Shown in pieces: positions 44,935-55,210 of a stretch of DNA of 64,000 nucleotides. The DNA lies in assembly GCF_022581195.2 (NCBI RefSeq), contig NC_061479.1, positions 5,828,001 to 5,892,000 on the forward strand, written 5' to 3'. The stretch's first letter is position 1, and the number at the start of each line of letters is the position of its first letter. Origin of the DNA: Helicoverpa zea (lineage: Eukaryota; Arthropoda; Insecta; Lepidoptera; Noctuidae). The position numbers and the translations under genes were made by a program. A model generated the notes under the pieces. That model was not told where the DNA came from and searched no databases. It saw only the letters and a list, made by a program, of their open reading frames with translations.

Positions 44935-45131
44935 CGGCCGGTTCACACATGTCTCCGTTTTACTGTTCCGTTTTATCGTGTACGTTTTTTTTTCGTCGAT
45001 GGCGTATTTAGTTGTATGAGTGACTTCACACATGGCACAGTATTCTGTATACAACTACATACGCCATCGACGAAAAAAAAACGTACACGATAAAACGGGA
45101 CAGTAAAACGGAGACATGTGTGAACCGGCCG
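44935..45131. mobile_element. Hairpin MITE copy 2 (197 bp), TTA target duplication
   Basis: Same element with TTA at 44932-44934 and 45132-45134. It arose by duplication of copy 1 with its surroundings, not by a second transposition. Confidence 0.82.
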
Positions 45132-45284
45132 TTACTGCACACTGAATGGACCGCCATATGATATGACAGATGGTCAATGGCCACCGTGAAATGACATGCT
45201 TGAGATAAAAAACTAAGGTATTGACTTTATCCTAAGGGATTTTTGACCAAATGAATAAATAATTAGTGATAGAATAAAACTATT

Positions 45285-45385
45285 ATCATCACCCTCCTGC
45301 CCTCATCACAATTTTATTTGGTTGACGCAGCATGTTTTCTTCTTCCATACTCTTCTATCTGCCGTCATCTCACAAGTAACATCCC
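45285..45385. repeat. Repeat family D
   Basis: CCTCCTGCCCTCATCACAAT, GACGCAGCATGTTTTCTTCT and CATACTCTTCTATCTGCCGT. Confidence 0.55.
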
Positions 45386-45550
45386 GTCTTTATATTTTAG
45401 CGTTATTTGCCTACTTTAATAGCTGTCCCTCGCAGTGTGGCCTGCGTCCAGAGGTATCTACTTCACCCACCAGGATAAAATGTACCCACTAGCCTACCTC
45501 GATGAGGGTGCAGTCTAACACTGAAAGATTTTGCAAATCGGTCCTATAGT

Positions 45551-45809
45551 TGGACGTAGTTATGCAGAAACGTTCCAACCCACAAGTCACCCGAAATCGA
45601 GTTATTGTGATTGAACAGCCTAAAATTTAGCATATGGTTATCTAAACTCATTATAATTCAACAATAAAACCTCTAGTACCTTTACTAGTTAGAATAAAAA
45701 AGAATACAACTGAAACGCGTAAATGCTTATATCTCAAATTCAAGTTTAATTTGAGATATAAGCATTTACGCGTACAGTGGGTTGGAACGTTTCTGCATAA
45801 CTACGTCCA
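45551..45809. repeat. Foldback element with a second palindrome inside
   Basis: 33-bp perfect inverted repeats at 45551-45583 and 45777-45809 (TGGACGTAGTTATGCAGAAA...). Between them a 26-bp perfect stem at 45715-45740 / 45748-45773 (ACGCGTAAATGCTTATATCT...) encloses a 7-nt loop. It sits within a LINE-tail context (CAAATCGGTCC just left, GTTCAAGCAAACAAACTC at 45868). Confidence 0.75.
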
Positions 45810-46225
45810 GTTTACGTAGTAACCATTTAGTAATGTGTGCTATACCTAGTTTGTAAGATAAGGACGTTCAAGCAAACAAACTCTTCAGCTTCATTCTATT
45901 CGTAGCTAGATTAGTCTCAACTGACATCATACTTCAACTTACTCAACCAAGCATTTCCTCAAAGCTTTTGTCTTCGGGTCAAAAACGATTCACAATGTTG
46001 ATATCTTTGTCCGAATAATATGGAAGGTAAGAAATAAGGATGTAAAGATTTCTTAATGTGTAGGTAGACGTTTGTTTTGCTTGACTCACTGATGTTTATG
46101 ATTTGCAAGAAGGTTAAGGACCTCTGAAAATGAACTGTCATGTTCGAAAGTCTTCTCATACAGAGAAGGATTGAGCATTTATCACGCAAGGCGCAGTTTG
46201 TGAATATAGACTTTGAGGTCCAGGT
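45810..46225. other. Intergenic DNA
   Basis: The LINE-tail remainder lies at 45868-45915; otherwise nothing is supported. Confidence 0.4.
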
Positions 46226-46240
46226 TTCCTCACCTTGCCT

Positions 46241-46724
46241 TTTTTTTCCGACGTCAAAAATCATCAAATGACCCCTCCCGCTGTGGGTTAGCAGCAGTGA
46301 GGGAGTATATATAAAAGGCCTACGAGGGTTTTAGTCAACGCGCGCCGTCGACACGGGTCTGTCGTCTAAGCAGACAGAGGGACGATGAGCCACCCGAACT
46401 CACCGCCCACAGACCCACGCCTACGGTGGCCGGGAGTCATCACGCGACACCCGGCGCCCATGGTGCCATGCCATGGTCTACTTGGTCCAGCGCGGCGGCC
46501 GGGATGAGAGGTGCGTACTCTCTGGCGTTCCGCCTCCTCCTTCTCGAGCATGACCGCTTCGCAGAAAGAGGCGACGGCATCCCATTCCCTCTCGCCCCGG
46601 ACCATGGCCTGAACCAGGGCCGGACGCGAGAGGTCGCCGCCGCCCAAAGCCTCGACGAGGACCCGGCGGTGCCCTTCCCATGCGGGGCACACCTGGACTG
46701 TGTGGTCCACCGTGTCCTCGGGGC
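46241..46724 (-). pseudogene. 5'-truncated LINE 3' end (R1/jockey-type RT C-terminus), 15-bp target duplication
   Basis: Minus-strand frame reads EDTVDHTVQVCPAW, EALGGGDLSRPALVQAM and EREWDAVASFCEAVM, nearly identical to 11787-12392, and stops at 46366. The LINE 3'UTR follows and ends ATGATTTTTGACGTCGG plus an A-run (T-run on the plus strand at about 46240). It is flanked by TTCCTCACCTTGCCT at 46226-46240 and 46725-46739. Only the terminal knuckle and tail remain. Confidence 0.82.
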
Positions 46725-46734
46725 TTCCTCACCT

Positions 46735-46800
46735 TGCCTGACCTTGAATCGAACCTTCACATTATTACTAGGCTGGTGTTTTAACCACCAGACAATATAC
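46735..46800 (-). repeat. SINE family A head fragment
   Basis: Minus strand: CTGGTGGTTAAAACACCAGC and GGTTCGATTCAAGGTCAGGC, matching the tRNA-like head of family A. The LINE at 46241-46724 landed in this fragment. Confidence 0.5.
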
Positions 46801-46812
46801 TACATATATCTG

Positions 46813-46945
46813 GCGGGGATACGGGATTGTTCGCACGAGTTACCGCGGCCCTGGTACATAAAAGGCTTGAGAAGGAACATGGTGGGTTTTAGTAAGAGTT
46901 TGATACTTCCTCACGCTGCACCCACAGCGGGGTCATTTGATGATT
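46813..46945 (+). repeat. LINE-tail SINE-like repeat
   Basis: Starts GCGGGGATACGGGATTGTTC, contains GTTACCGCGGCCCTGGTACA and ends GGGGTCATTTGATGATTT with an A-run. Confidence 0.72.
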
Positions 46946-47643
46946 TAAAAAAAAAAACATACTATAATAACTGATTTGTCTCCACCACTCTACATAGAAT
47001 CAAAGTCAAATATTTTTGACCAAGAAAACTAAGAACATAGCAAGTACCTACTTTGGTATCGTTCAGAGGAAAATTCTCAGAATAAAATAGAATAGCGTGA
47101 TCTACCCTTCTTTTTGTCCCATTAATTGTGTTTTCAAGTAGATATGGTGCGTCAGTTTTCTCAGAAACGCCATAAAAGCATGGCGCCTCCCCTCCTTTAT
47201 ATGAGACAACTTTATATTTTAGAACCGACAGGATGAAATTCTCATGAATACGAAGTAGGTCAGTCCTTGTCTGTTCGTTTTTACTTATTTGAGTATGGAC
47301 TTTTATAGAATTAACGGAGTTATTAGTCATTAGCAGTTTTCGACTTCCTGCACCCGGACAAAAAATAGCGCATTCTTGAATAAATGTGCCAAAACTTTAT
47401 ATCCTTTCAGCGGTGAACACAGAGTACTTTTTATATTATGAAATAGAGGTCCAACTCGACTACCAAACTAAGTAAGACAAGTGGCGCCTTCTGAACGCAG
47501 GTTTAAGAAACTATTTGTCAATATATATACATATAGCTACATAAAGCAGTGGTTACTGGGTCTAGGTAGATTTTTGTTTCTTTTTGTTTAATATTTATAA
47601 GATGTTTTTCAATAAATAAAACACTGATAACCTTTAATATAAT
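46946..47643. other. Region downstream of the THAP-transposase gene
   Basis: No coding sequence or terminal repeat recognised. AAATAAAT overlaps the stop codon on the minus strand and could serve as poly(A) signal. Confidence 0.4.
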
Positions 47644-50600
47644 TTATTTTTTTCTTTTAAAACATTTCATGTATAATTTTTTCGCTTTTAGCTTATAGGA
47701 ATCCGTATCATCATCACACTCTCTCCTATTTATTAATATTTTATTAATATCTTTACAGTAATTGTAAATAAAGAATCTGCAGGATATATTGATTAAAAAG
47801 TCTATTAATTTTTCTTTATGAATTTCACATTTTATGAAATCGAATTTCAAATGTATAAATATTAATGTTTTGATGAAATCTTTTAAATATTTTTTTTCCA
47901 AACATTTTTTAATTATTGTGTAATTTATATCCTGCAGATTCGAAACACAATTTAAGAGAGAGTCGCTGGGACTGCAAAGCCATTTTTTATTAGCATACTC
48001 TCTATATTTTAAATAATCGTGTTCCTGATCGGACATTAAATTTTTTTTACATTCACTACAACCCTTGAAGACTTTCTTCTTAGCGGTTTTAATAAAATAA
48101 CCGCTAACATATTGTAGCCCCCCAATTATACGGGGGTCGCTTTTGTCTTCAAGGGCTGTAAATTCAATGTCCGGAATCTCAGAGAGCTCACAATTTATTT
48201 GTTCTTTGCAGGCCCCGCTTGTGATGAGAACTTCATGCAAAGCGTGGCAATTATCTGCCTCACAATTTGTCCCTGGGGCATGGACACTAGATAGGCTGTT
48301 TATTAAAAGGCTGCTAAATGCTGCTTCAAATCCATCTGGAGTAGGGTTTACGTTGCGGCATCCTTGACTCCTTATCGATCCAAAAAAATTTTCTATTGGA
48401 TCCTGATTCAGATGCCGCAACCAAACCGATGTCACTCCGTACTTCGCAGCAATTTTTTTTAAAAGCAGTTCTATTCCTTCTAGTGTCCATACCCAGTTAC
48501 TTAAGGTGGGAACATACTCCACATTCGAGGTTTTTACATTCACAAATTTCATATTTTTTAAAAATATTTTTGCCTCCATCCATGTTTTGTGATGTATTGA
48601 GTTCGGCGTCGCAGGTCCCAGCAGTGGTTTACTGTGCTTCCTTTTCCCGAAGCTTCCGTTAATGGAGTCAAAAAGTTTGTCAAAAAACAAGATGACGTCC
48701 GCTGTATTTTGCGCATCTTGAGAGATTATTCCTTTTTCTGCAAAAAAATAAGAAAAAAAATATTAATAAATATTCCTCACACGTTCTTACAACGCAATCT
48801 AGTCCCAAACAAAGCATTGCTTGCTTGTAATTTGGGTACAGCAGACAACCAATAAATGAACTTATATAAATATAAATATTTTATAAATAACATAACATAG
48901 TGTACATATGTAGAAACACCCACACACATAAATGTTTGACTTATGCGGGAATCGAACCCGCGACCTCCTGTGGCAGGCAGATACACTGGCTACTATGGCA
49001 TCTAGTCATCAATAAGAAACTTGTTATTATTAAATCTGAACTGGGAGCAGTTTTTAATTTGTGAAAACTTTTACTATACAATCTTCCGCCCGCGGTTCTA
49101 CCGCATCCCGTGAAAGCTACTTCGCGCACCCAGATTAAAAGTCACTTTTAGTCTTCCTCAATAAATGAGCTATCTAACGGTGAAAGATTATTTCAAATTA
49201 GACCTGATCGACCTTGGTGATTGGATTGGTTCTTCAGATTAGCATGGTTAAGAAAACATACAAACAAAAAAATCTTCAGCTTTATAATATATAAGTATCG
49301 ATAAAATAATGCAATGTGAAAACATTATGTAATAAAGTTTATTTACCTGCTAGGTAGCCCATATTTGATGCTACAGTTTGGCTGAATAGTTGCGTAGCAA
49401 ATTTAACTTTCATCCGTGGAATTTTACTGGGAATGCAGTGGGAGTCTGTTAATTTTGGCACCAGTCTTATGCCTTTGTAGCCTGGGTTTTCTTGGTGCAG
49501 TGCAGTTATGTGTTCCCACTTTGCCATTAGCATTTTGTTGTCTTTTTTATATAGTAGATTTTTCGTTATTAAATTATTTCTTATACATTTCATTAAGTGA
49601 GGTGGGTCATACAAGGGAATGATTTCCTGTTTATTTATTAAAATAATATTTCCCTCAGGTTCTTCTGATTTTCTTAACAGAATACCTCTTGTTTCTTGTA
49701 ACAAGAATTTAATGCAGTTAACATTATTTGTTCCTTGGTCGCACACTGTTGCTACCACATTAAGACCAGCATTTTGTAGTTCTGTGATGACAGCCTTTAA
49801 TTGTTTTGCCAGTTCTGGTCCCTTTGTGGCAGACTGAGAAAATGTGTATGCAACGGGTTGCTTATAATTTTTTATAAGTCCTCTTATCATAAATACCTGC
49901 GCATGATCTGCATACTCAGGCAGTGTCTCTTGCCCATTGGTTACAAACCCACTCACTCTGTCCTTCCTTTCATTGTATGCCACATTCGGTTTTAGTGACA
50001 TTTCGTCAAAAAGAACCACACATAATTTGTGCTCTGGTTTCATTTTAAGTGTGGCTTTTTTTATTTGTGCCATCAAATTTTTATTGATACCAGCATTTAT
50101 ATCTGCCATATTAATTAATTTTATTAAAATTTGGCGTGATGGCAGGATAAAGATTTTCCTCAGGAATCTGTATCCTTTTGGGCTTTGCTTGAGGATAGTC
50201 AAAGCTACAATTTTTTCCTCTAATGTGAAACGCCGGCCTTTTTTTTCCTTTTTGTGCTCCCTGAACTGCAGCAAAGTTAAAATTTTTGATGTGCTAGACA
50301 TTTTGTCTAGAGTTTCTAAAAATTGAGGGTTTGTAGTAATATTTTGCAGGGCCTTGATCTTGATTGCCTGCTTTTTAACCTTGCTACGGCATTTGCTGAG
50401 TTTCACACCAACTTGCAGCATTTTCTGATACAGAGCACGCTCAGTTTTCGTAACAGCAACCTGTTTTACCGCCTTCTTACTAACACATTTAACTTTGCGA
50501 TGCACTGAAAAAATAATAAGAATCATATGAATAAAAATTGCAGAATTTAAGAGTACATATGAGTGAGATAGCATCAAAGCTAGTTGTGTGTGAAAGTATC

Positions 50601-52961
50601 CCATGATTGAAATATGTATTAAATCTATAAATCAGTACCTAGTTAATAAACCATGATAGTGAGTGTAACAAGCAAACTCAGCTTTGAAGTTATTAAGTTT
50701 GATTACAATTGTGTTGCTTACCAAGATCTTTCACCACCTCAACATTTTCTTCTTCACTATGAGGCTGTCTATCACTGTGTACAGACTGAGATTCTGAAGT
50801 GACAGGATCTGAAAGGTCATTAACATATTTGGTAAGAAATGTGTGCCTATTATATACAAACCAATTAAGCTGATGATCATTACCATCATCATGAATGTAG
50901 CAGTTCATATTGAGTAACCATTATTTGAATCATATTGAATTAATTAAAGCCAGCCCACTACTAGACAAAGTTACTTTTTCTTTTATATAGTTTATAATAT
51001 CAACTAGCGACCCGCCCCGGCTTCGCACGGGATAACAGTATTTCCCCAGTATTTAATGTATGTTATTATACATAAAAACCTTCCTCTTGAATCACTCTAC
51101 CTATTACAAAAAACCGCATCAAAATCCGTTGCGTAGTTTTAAAGATTTGAGCGTTCATAGGGACATACAACATGACACATGACAGAAAAAGCGACTTTGT
51201 TTTATACTATGTAGTGATAAGGATGTTAACATTTTAGGACTTATGCATATGACATATAAATGTAATTTAACAAACTGTATTTCATCAATCACTCTTGTCT
51301 TAAGGGATAGGTTTATAGAGAGGCTAGTTTACTTTAATTGTTTGCAAAATTATAACTCAGGAACAACAAAAATAATTCAATTTAAGATGATTTTAAGGTA
51401 AATTAGCACATTTATCGAGAGAGGCTACATTTTATCCGGGCGCATGAAGGAGTTCCAGGACAGAATATGTGTAAAATAATTGCTGATTAAATGCTTGTAT
51501 GTAGGATCACTCACCAAGATTCTCTTTCATTTGTACATCTTCAATTGAACCTTGTGAGTGTATATGTAGATGCGCAGGTTCTGTAAATAATAATATTCAG
51601 TGATTAGTATATGTTATTATTACATCATTTATTGCTAGTGTCTATCTATCAATTACACTATATGCTGTCCGCATGGGTGCCGCATATTATGCACAAATAT
51701 GTTGACATTATTGAAAAGAAACAAGTATTAAACAAAACAAAGTAATACAAAAGTAAATTATTTCAGACATGGTAATGGTTTTTTGTATGCCTAAGTGAGA
51801 GTAGTAGAAATCATAATTGACATGTACCTTGAAAACTAGACGTTATGGATACCACATATTATGTTTGGAACATTTGATCTATGATTCATTACCTATTCAT
51901 TCAGTCAAGAGGGTACCAAAATTGTGTAATGCAGTGCTATTTAAGTATTACAACAAATTAAAAATAGCAAAGGATTTTTGGTAAATGTGACATTCAAGTT
52001 ACTCAATTTCAGCCTAATTTGTAGGAATAAATGATCTTTGAAATAACTTCACTCAAAAATGGCTGGACCGATTTGGTTGAAATTTGGTATGTAGATAGGT
52101 GATACCCTGGATTAAGACATAGGCCACTTTTTATCAATACACCATGCGGACGAAGCCGCAAGTGGAAGCTAGTACATACGTAATGTAAATGTATGTATGT
52201 ATGTATAAAAATGAATTGCTTGTTTATATGTATATGATAAAATATACCTTTTGATGTAGACGGTCCTGAAATCTGAAGAGGTCTTAGTGCTCTTTTTTCA
52301 ATGCTGAATTTCGAGCAAGATAATCCTGTAAACAACGATAAAATAATATGAATTATAAATATAGTAAATTTTGAAATGTAATATAGAAACTCTTGTATGA
52401 CATACTGCGTACATACAGAAATTGTGGCTCCAAAGAAATCTCTATTCAGATGTTTTAGACTTACTGCAGCTTTTCATTTTGTGATTTGGAAAGTTTACTT
52501 TAAACTCAAATAACATGACTGTTTATTTCTTTCTAACATCAACTCTAGAAATTTGAGACTTAGGTACTCTTTAAGGTAAACAGGTACCTTAATTTGGGTA
52601 TTTTACTAAAACTAACCTGGCATGTTTTTTGTAGGTACAGCTCCTTTGGCAAGTCGGTTATTCCGGCACCAATATTTTGGTTCGAAATGATCATTACAGA
52701 CGCGGCGGTATTTGAAAATATGGTTATTTTCAAGTTGCAAAATGTCACCACCAATATGAAAGACCCATGTATTAAATAGCTGCCTATCCTTATCTGGATT
52801 AGGGAATTTATGTAAATACCCCGTAGTGTCTGAAAAAAAGGGTAACAAGTTAGAATTCAGTGGAGTCGTGACAAAATGACGACTATTTGTTTTAAGGATG
52901 TTGATAAATGCTTACCTAAGCCATTTGTACATCCGGGAACACAACACTTTCTATTAGACAT
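47644..52961 (-). CDS. P-element/THAP9-like transposase, 7 exons, 913 aa
   Basis: Exons (minus): 52961-52916, 52829-52617, 52325-52248, 51580-51515, 50808-50722, 50504-49347, 48737-47644. All introns are GT-AG and phase 1, and the spliced frame is open to the stop at 47644-47646. An in-frame TAA five codons upstream supports the start. Residues 1-87 form a THAP zinc finger: C6/C7, C11, C60, H63, W37 and AVPT at 79-82, a DNA-binding domain. Exons 3-5 are a polar linker. Residues ~164-260 are basic and helical. The RNase H-like core has D330 (LFDEMSL), D419 (CDQGTNN) and E665 (NQDPIENFF), matching the catalytic triad of P-type transposases. Between D419 and E665 lies a GTP-binding-type insertion (YDPPHLMKCIRNN, 462-474). 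C-terminal CSECKK may bind zinc. Length is close to human THAP9 (903) and above Drosophila P (751). It could be mobile or domesticated; no TIRs found. Confidence 0.88.
48900..49000 (-). repeat. tRNA-derived SINE head in intron 6
   Basis: Minus strand has GGTTCGATTCCCGCATAAG (perfect B box) and a TAGCCAGTG A-box-like stretch about 40 nt upstream. No full cloverleaf, so a SINE fragment and not a tRNA gene. Family distinct from A and B. Confidence 0.55.
49075..49305. repeat. RTE-type LINE tail in intron 6
   Basis: TCCGCCCGCGGTTCTACCGC, GAGCTATCTAACGGTGAAAG and AATCTTCAGCTTTATAATAT in family order. Confidence 0.6.
51003..51220. repeat. RTE-type LINE 3' end in intron 4
   Basis: ACTAGCGACCCGCCCCGGCT, AAAATCCGTTGCGTAGTTTT and TGTTTTATACTATGTAGTGA are the typical tail of this LINE class. 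Confidence 0.65.
52050..52175. repeat. RTE-type LINE tail in intron 3
   Basis: GGCTGGACCGATTTGGTTGA, GATACCCTGGATTAAGACAT and GACGAAGCCGCAAGTGGAAG. The ATGT microsatellite at 52187-52204 follows. Confidence 0.55.
52916..52961 (-). CDS. Exon 1 of the THAP-transposase (46 nt)
   Basis: Encodes MSNRKCCVPGCTNGL plus the first base of D16, giving the first two cysteine ligands of the zinc finger. The donor is CTTAG|GTAAG. It is too short to be seen as an ORF, but it completes the THAP domain exactly when joined to 52829-52617. Confidence 0.85.
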
Positions 52962-53400
52962 GATAAATATTAATTATCACAAAACGGGTCAACGAGTCCT
53001 ATCTCAAGCACAAAATTCACAAGATTTCGATCACCTCAAGCACAAAATCGACACGGCCGAAGGAGCAGAGGCTCAACTTAACGGACTTAGGTGGATAAAG
53101 CACTAATAGGGATAAAAATCTGGAAAAACAAACAAGACACCGAAAAGCACTTCAGCGCAAACCGGCAGCCAAATTTGTTTGATTGACAATTTTTGCATAA
53201 TGTTGCATGTAGAAAATGGATTTAATGTTGCCAGTAGAAAATAAATTCTTGAATTTTATTTTATTTCTGGCTAATTGATAATAAACATTAAATTTTAGTA
53301 ATTGCTTCAATATGCAACTCAAAATTTTTATTATTTATTTTTTTATTTTAGCTGAAAAAAAAGATAGGGTAAGAGTAGAACCAATAAAAGATGTGATAGC
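52962..53400 (-). promoter_or_regulatory. Upstream region of the THAP-transposase gene
   Basis: Non-coding. On the minus strand TTTTGTGCTTGAG occurs twice (about 52999-53050), a possible short regulatory duplication in the 5'UTR. No TATA element I would trust, and no recognisable P-type terminal repeat. Confidence 0.3.
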
Positions 53401-53980
53401 GCCCTCTTACACACCTAAGCATAACTACTACGCAATCGCGCATCATCGTCATTACAAATAACGCCATCTATATTTCAGTTTCTTTAATATCTTACATTAT
53501 AATACTACCAAATTAAAATGACACTTCCATGTAAGGACCTCAATGTATTTACTGTCTCACTTCATTTTGCAGACCTATAATGATACGTTTTCTCGTTTGC
53601 CACTATTAAGATTGTCACCCCTGGCGGTGAAGTTGTTTTAGCGTTCAAGAGAAAATTTATAATATTAGTAATGGATAACTTAATTGGAATACTGATGCAC
53701 TGGAAAAAAATAGAAACTGACAGGTTTGAGGATATTTATATTGTAACTGGTAAAAAAACTCAAGCTTCTAAAGATAATTCCGATATTCTAAAACCGTAAG
53801 CTAACATAGCAAAATCCCGCAACCCGATCGTTGTCACTAGAAAAACAACCCCTCGAGGTAAATTGACAATTCCTTTGTTATGAAGACACGGAATATAATA
53901 GCAATAACCGTTATCATTCACGAACTAGTTCACGCGATCTTTGTCGTCGCTACTACAACCCCGCCTAGACGTCGCCTAGC
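53401..53980. other. Intergenic DNA
   Basis: Nothing firm. Confidence 0.35.
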
Positions 53981-53983
53981 CAC

Positions 53984-54112
53984 CCCTAGAAGTCGCCTAG
54001 TCACCCCTACACAATGACGTCACCATACTCTTATGACAATGCGAAAAGTATTGTAAATATATTGGTTTATTTTTCTAGGAATGAGGGTCTCATCTGGAGT
54101 GTTGCCAGATTT
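53984..54112 (+). repeat. Direct duplication, copy 1
   Basis: CACCCCTACACAATGACGTC through TTCTAGGAATGAGGGTCTCA to GTGTTGCCAGAT. It matches 54404-54532 with scattered differences. Confidence 0.6.
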
Positions 54113-54210
54113 TAATTGGTTAGTACTGTATTCCTGTGATTCTGAAGGCTTAGGAATTAAGCCTGATTAAGTCTGCTAAAGCTGAGCCGGCCAAGCCTAC
54201 GTAAACTTAG

Positions 54211-54336
54211 GCAGAGGATTGTTCGAAATAGTTACAGCGGCCCTGGTATATAAAAGGCCTACGAGGGTTTTAGTCAGTAAGAGTCTGACACTCCCTCACT
54301 CCTGCTAACCCACAGCGGAAGGAGTCATTTGAGGAT
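54211..54336 (+). repeat. LINE-tail SINE-like repeat
   Basis: GCAGAGGATTGTTCGAAATA, GGCCCTGGTATATAAAAGGC and TCAGTAAGAGTCTGACACTC, ending GGAGTCATTTGAGGATTTT. Lies between the two copies of the direct duplication. Confidence 0.7.
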
Positions 54337-54403
54337 TTTCGATCAAAAAAAAGGAGATGCTTTGAGACTGTTCAAGAGTCACTGCGGGCATGGAATCTTG
54401 TTA

Positions 54404-54532
54404 TTTTTCTAGACACCCCTAAACAATGACGTCACCGTTCTCTATGACAAAGCGAAAGTATAATAAATATTGGTTTGCGATTCTAGGAATGAGGGTGGTG
54501 TTTTTGGAGTGATGCCAGATCTTACTTGATTC
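54404..54532 (+). repeat. Direct duplication, copy 2
   Basis: ACCCCTAAACAATGACGTCA through TCTAGGAATGAGGGTGGTGT to GATGCCAGATC. Paired with 53984-54112. Confidence 0.6.
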
Positions 54533-54642
54533 ATCATCCCAAGCCTTTTCCTAATTATGTTGGGGTCGGCTTCCAGTCTAACCGGATGCAACTGAGTACC
54601 AATGTGCCACAATGAGCGACTGCCTATCTGACTTCTTCAACA
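54533..54642 (-). repeat. SINE family A 3' fragment
   Basis: TTGGGGTCGGCTTCCAGTCT, TGCAACTGAGTACCAATGTG and ACTGCCTATCTGACTTCTTC. Confidence 0.65.
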
Positions 54643-55005
54643 ATGGGAAAGTAAAAAGGCTAATGATAAAGCATAAATATTGAGAGGAGATACACAGTTA
54701 TCATCCAGGTACATGAAATTGTTCCTTAAGCAAATGTAACAGAAAACATTACATAACAAGGTATTTTATAACTCAGACATAGTAAAGCTGAACCTACAAA
54801 TTATATGATATAGTTATTAACCGCAGGGATTGTGGTTAAAACGCGGTTACAGTAACAACTATACGTAGAACATGTAACAGTCATCTAGATTTTCTTAGGG
54901 CCTCTGCCAAGAGCTACCTACATAGTTCATTTCATCCGACAACAATATATTTCACTTTGTCTTTCTTTATTGGAATTAGCAAAAGCGCCGAAAGAAAACT
55001 TGCTT
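54643..55005. other. Intergenic DNA
   Basis: Nothing recognised. Confidence 0.35.
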
Positions 55006-55011
55006 ATAAGA

Positions 55012-55210
55012 GTAGCTTCCGACCGCGTCCTTTGGAAACCACTTTGAGAACCAAGATACAAAAGTTTATAAGCCTTCCTTGATACATGGACTATCTAGCA
55101 CTGAAAGATTTTTTCAAATCGGACCAGGCTCTTGCGAGATGCGCGTTTAGACCAATAATTCCTGAAATTAGGCGCTTTAAACAAATGAAACTCTTCAGTT
55201 TTATATCTAG
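55012..55210. repeat. RTE-type LINE tail
   Basis: TAGCTTCCGACCGCGTCCTT, GCACTGAAAGATTTTTTCAA and AAACTCTTCAGTTTTATATC. Confidence 0.6.

Larger units (their letters stand above)
44681..45155. repeat. Tandem duplication of a MITE with its flanks (237 + 238 bp)
   Basis: 44681-44917 and 44918-45155 appear identical apart from one extra T in a T-run. Each contains one copy of the hairpin MITE plus GAACGCATATTACC on the left and CTGCACACTGAATGGACCGCC-type flank on the right. Confidence 0.85.

Noticed and set aside
46426..46974. 182-codon ORF on the plus strand
   Set aside because: Antisense to the LINE RT C-terminal remnant, which has the recognisable motif on the minus strand; the remainder runs through the adjacent LINE-tail repeat.
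48940..49000. tRNA gene in intron 6 of the THAP transposase
   Set aside because: B box is perfect but the D and acceptor stems do not close; treated as a SINE head.
47460..53430. GGCGCC-type words on both sides of the THAP gene as terminal inverted repeats
   Set aside because: AGTGGCGCCTTCT (about 47481) and inverted GAGGGCGCTATCA (about 53390) match only over a few bases, with no flanking duplication; not enough to call ends.
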